Source of the DNA: Shewanella sp. | Lineage (GTDB): Bacteria > Pseudomonadota > Gammaproteobacteria > Enterobacterales > Shewanellaceae | Length of the DNA: 8,032 nt | Assembly: GCA_004195335.1 (NCBI GenBank) | Contig: SDWK01000307.1 | Location: 1 to 8,032, forward strand | Direction: 5' to 3' | The notes under the pieces: model-generated | What the model was told of the DNA's origin: nothing | The model's input: the letters and a program-made list of their open reading frames with translations, nothing else | Database searches by the model: none | Shown here: positions 6,010 through 8,032 of the stretch, piece after piece | Position numbering within the stretch: position 1 is the first letter of the stretch | Layout of the letters: each line of letters starts with the position of its first letter | Made by a program: the position numbers and the translations under genes

Positions 6010-7866
6010 GTGTCTACATTCGATTCAACAAAAACAAGTCTTAATGATCTCCTTAAGGATATTGTCAGTGGAAAAATTCAACTCCCCGATTTCCAACGTG
6101 GGTGGGTCTGGGATGATGAGCATATTCGTTCTCTGCTGGTCAGTATTGCCCGTTCCTTTCCGGTCGGGGCAATCATGCTGCTTGAGAGCGGCGGTGACGC
6201 TCGCTTTAAAGTGCGTCCGGTTGAGGGGATCGATGCGAATAAAGTCCCGCCAGAGATTACTGAGAGTCTGATTCTCGATGGCCAGCAGCGCCTGACTTCT
6301 TTGACACAGGTATTAAAACTTGATAGCCCGGTCGATACTCAGGACAGTAAGAAACGTAAACTCAAGCGTTACTACTATATTGACATCGAGCGCGCCCTGG
6401 AGGGTCCAGAGCATTACGAGGAAGCAATCTTCGGAGTCGATGAAGCGCGCACCATTCGCGAGAACTTTGGCCGCGATATAAAGCTCGATCTGAGTACACC
6501 TGAGAAGGAGTACGAAAACCAATGCTTCCCTTGCAGCCAGATTCTGAACTCCGACAAATGGGAAGAGGGGTTGATGGCCTATGATTCAACCAAATTTGCG
6601 TTATATATGAAATTTCGTGTCGAGGTACTGACAATGTTCCGTACTTACGATGTGCCAGTGATTGAGCTGAAAAAAGAAAACACGAAGGAGGCCGTCTGTC
6701 TGGTCTTTGAAAAGGTCAACACCGGCGGAGTGCCGCTATCCGTGTTTGAACTAATCACCGCAACTTATGCAGCGGATGGAGTGAATCTGCGGGATGAGTG
6801 GTTCGGTACTAGCGGTGTTGAGGGGATCAGACCCTATTTGGCACGGCAGAAGATGTTGCGTGGCATCGAACCGACTGATTTCTTTCAGGGACTCTCTCTC
6901 TTGCATACCTACCAGAAGCGAAAAGCTGATATCGCGGCTGGTAAAGGTGGGAAACAGGTGACTGGTGTTAGTGCGAAGCGCGAGTCGGTACTTTCTTTAC
7001 CCCTTGAGGCATATCAACAGTGGAAAGACTCTCTTAAGGATGGATTCTGGAAGGCCGCCAAGTTTCTGCGTAAAGAATCTTTTTTTTCAACGTCTGACCT
7101 TCCTTATCGAACTCAGCTTGTCCCATTGGCGACTCTGCTAGCTCTGCTCGGAGACCGATGGCTAGAGCAGAAAATATATGACAAGCTCGCTCGCTGGTAC
7201 TGGTGTGGCGTCTTGGGTGAACTCTATGGCAGTACAGTAGAGAGTCGTTTCGCCCTTGATCTTCAGGAGGTTATGAAGTGGATTGAAACCGACGAAGTAG
7301 AGCCGACAACTGTCGTTGATGCCAACTTCCAATCAGCACGACTAGACACCCTGCGCTCTCGCAACAGTGCCGCCTACAAGGGAATCAACGTCTTGATTCA
7401 GCGAAGCGGGGCACAGGACTTTTTCTGGAAAAGCACTATACGGGAGTTAGATGAAACTGATTGGGAGGAGTGCAAGCTGGACATCCATCATATCTTCCCC
7501 CGTGCCTGGTGCGAAGAAAGACAGATTCCACCTAAGCGTTACAATTCCATCCTAAACAAGACGCCTATATCTTATAAAGCGAACCGGATGATTGGTGGCA
7601 AGGCCCCAAGCGCCTATCTTAAGCAGCTCCAGCAGCACAAGAGTGTGCAACTCGATGATGAGGCCATGGACTTAATTCTTTCAACCCACTGCCTTGATCC
7701 TCAGTATCTGCGCTGTGACGATTATGATGAATTTATTGAACGGCGGAGGGCACTCTGTTTGAACCGTATCAGTGAAGTCATGGGTAAGGATTTTGTCGAC
7801 ATTGAGGAGGACATCCCTGAGGATGAGCTTGATGAGGCCGACACCCTCGCACTATATGTAGCATAG
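6010..7866 (+). CDS. DUF262 domain and HNH nuclease protein, GmrSD/SspE-like restriction enzyme
   Basis: This gene encodes 618 residues from a GTG at 6010. The N-terminal DUF262 (ParB/GmrS-like) domain is clear: IQLPDFQRGWVWDD (23-36), ILDGQQRLTSL (88-98; the DGQQR motif linked to nucleotide binding and hydrolysis) and VFEKVNTGGVPLSVFELITA (232-251). The C-terminal HNH nuclease is marked by LDIHHIFPRAW (490-500; His493/His494), Asn516 and Asn525 in LNKTPISYKANRMIGG. The final 25 residues are strongly acidic. Relatives with DUF262 plus HNH/DUF1524 (GmrSD, SspE, BrxU) cut phage DNA under control of DNA modification and nucleotide hydrolysis. The exact trigger here (glucosylated, phosphorothioated or other DNA) cannot be read from the sequence. 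Its partners are the PD-(D/E)XK gene upstream and a small DUF3553-like ORF 8 bases downstream. The domain calls are firm; the defence role is an inference from the family. Confidence 0.92.
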   Translation: MSTFDSTKTSLNDLLKDIVSGKIQLPDFQRGWVWDDEHIRSLLVSIARSFPVGAIMLLESGGDARFKVRPVEGIDANKVPPEITESLILDGQQRLTSLTQVLKLDSPVDTQDSKKRKLKRYYYIDIERALEGPEHYEEAIFGVDEARTIRENFGRDIKLDLSTPEKEYENQCFPCSQILNSDKWEEGLMAYDSTKFALYMKFRVEVLTMFRTYDVPVIELKKENTKEAVCLVFEKVNTGGVPLSVFELITATYAADGVNLRDEWFGTSGVEGIRPYLARQKMLRGIEPTDFFQGLSLLHTYQKRKADIAAGKGGKQVTGVSAKRESVLSLPLEAYQQWKDSLKDGFWKAAKFLRKESFFSTSDLPYRTQLVPLATLLALLGDRWLEQKIYDKLARWYWCGVLGELYGSTVESRFALDLQEVMKWIETDEVEPTTVVDANFQSARLDTLRSRNSAAYKGINVLIQRSGAQDFFWKSTIRELDETDWEECKLDIHHIFPRAWCEERQIPPKRYNSILNKTPISYKANRMIGGKAPSAYLKQLQQHKSVQLDDEAMDLILSTHCLDPQYLRCDDYDEFIERRRALCLNRISEVMGKDFVDIEEDIPEDELDEADTLALYVA

Positions 7867-7874
7867 GAGGTCTA

Positions 7875-7994
7875 ATGATTAACGCAGGTGACAAAGTATT
7901 GCACCCGATAAAGTCAGAATGGGGCTTGAGCAGGGTGGAGGGGTCAAGCTTGACAAACGGAGATTCTTGCCTGTTCTTCCCGTACGCCACGTAA
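7875..7994 (+). CDS. Short DUF3553-like ORF, ended by an early in-frame TAA
   Basis: An ATG at 7875 follows AGGAGG (7865-7870), which overlaps the stop codon of the DUF262-HNH gene, so expression is probably coupled. The 39-residue product begins NAGDKVLHPIKSEWGLSRVE (residues 3-22), very like the Gly-Asp-x-Val-x-His-Pro...Glu-Trp-Gly start of the small DUF3553 fold, which is also similar to the Tudor-like C-terminal domain of UvrD/PcrA helicases. It continues to LFFPYAT and then stops at 7992-7994, where a full DUF3553 domain would have about 15-20 more residues. The frame after the stop stays open to the window end and reads TKTSLSLRRLSG, which could be the missing part. It is therefore either a truncated small protein or a pseudogene whose remainder lies partly outside the window. 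Confidence 0.5.
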   Translation: MINAGDKVLHPIKSEWGLSRVEGSSLTNGDSCLFFPYAT

Positions 7995-8032
7995 ACCAAG
8001 ACTTCATTATCCCTGCGCCGTTTATCAGGTTA

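Overview
This window is densely coding, with every gene on the + strand. It looks like part of a bacterial anti-phage defence island and shows no housekeeping genes, tRNA, rRNA, transposase or CRISPR array. Good Shine-Dalgarno sites, GTG starts and proteobacterial-looking proteins suggest a Gram-negative host, but I cannot name the organism.

Left cassette (1-4861). The first gene enters the window already in frame and encodes an NAD-binding SIR2-like domain. Its last 11 bases overlap the start of a 910-residue, mostly helical protein. That protein resembles the long C-terminal part of SIR2-DUF4020-type defence proteins, so an architecture I recall as one chain appears here as two translationally coupled genes. 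A third gene (298 aa) follows after 40 bases. It has a beta-rich N-terminal half and a helical C-terminal domain of a type often linked to abortive infection. The expected logic, by analogy with known defence sirtuins, is that the big helical protein senses infection and the SIR2 protein degrades NAD+. None of this is proven by the sequence.

Junction (4862-4993). These 132 bases hold a short ORF that starts in an ATGA overlap with the third gene and is interrupted by an in-frame amber codon. They also hold an imperfect hairpin with no T-tract. No convincing promoter is visible.

Right cassette (4994-8032). A PD-(D/E)XK-type nuclease (321 aa) is followed by a 618-aa protein that joins an N-terminal DUF262 domain to a C-terminal HNH nuclease, the layout of GmrSD/SspE/BrxU-like modification-dependent restriction enzymes. 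A small DUF3553-like ORF then begins with its own strong ribosome site and stops early at an in-frame TAA, while the frame stays open to the window edge. Hand-counted lines suggest the SIR2 pair is AT-richer than the DUF262 gene, which fits two cassettes of separate origin placed side by side.
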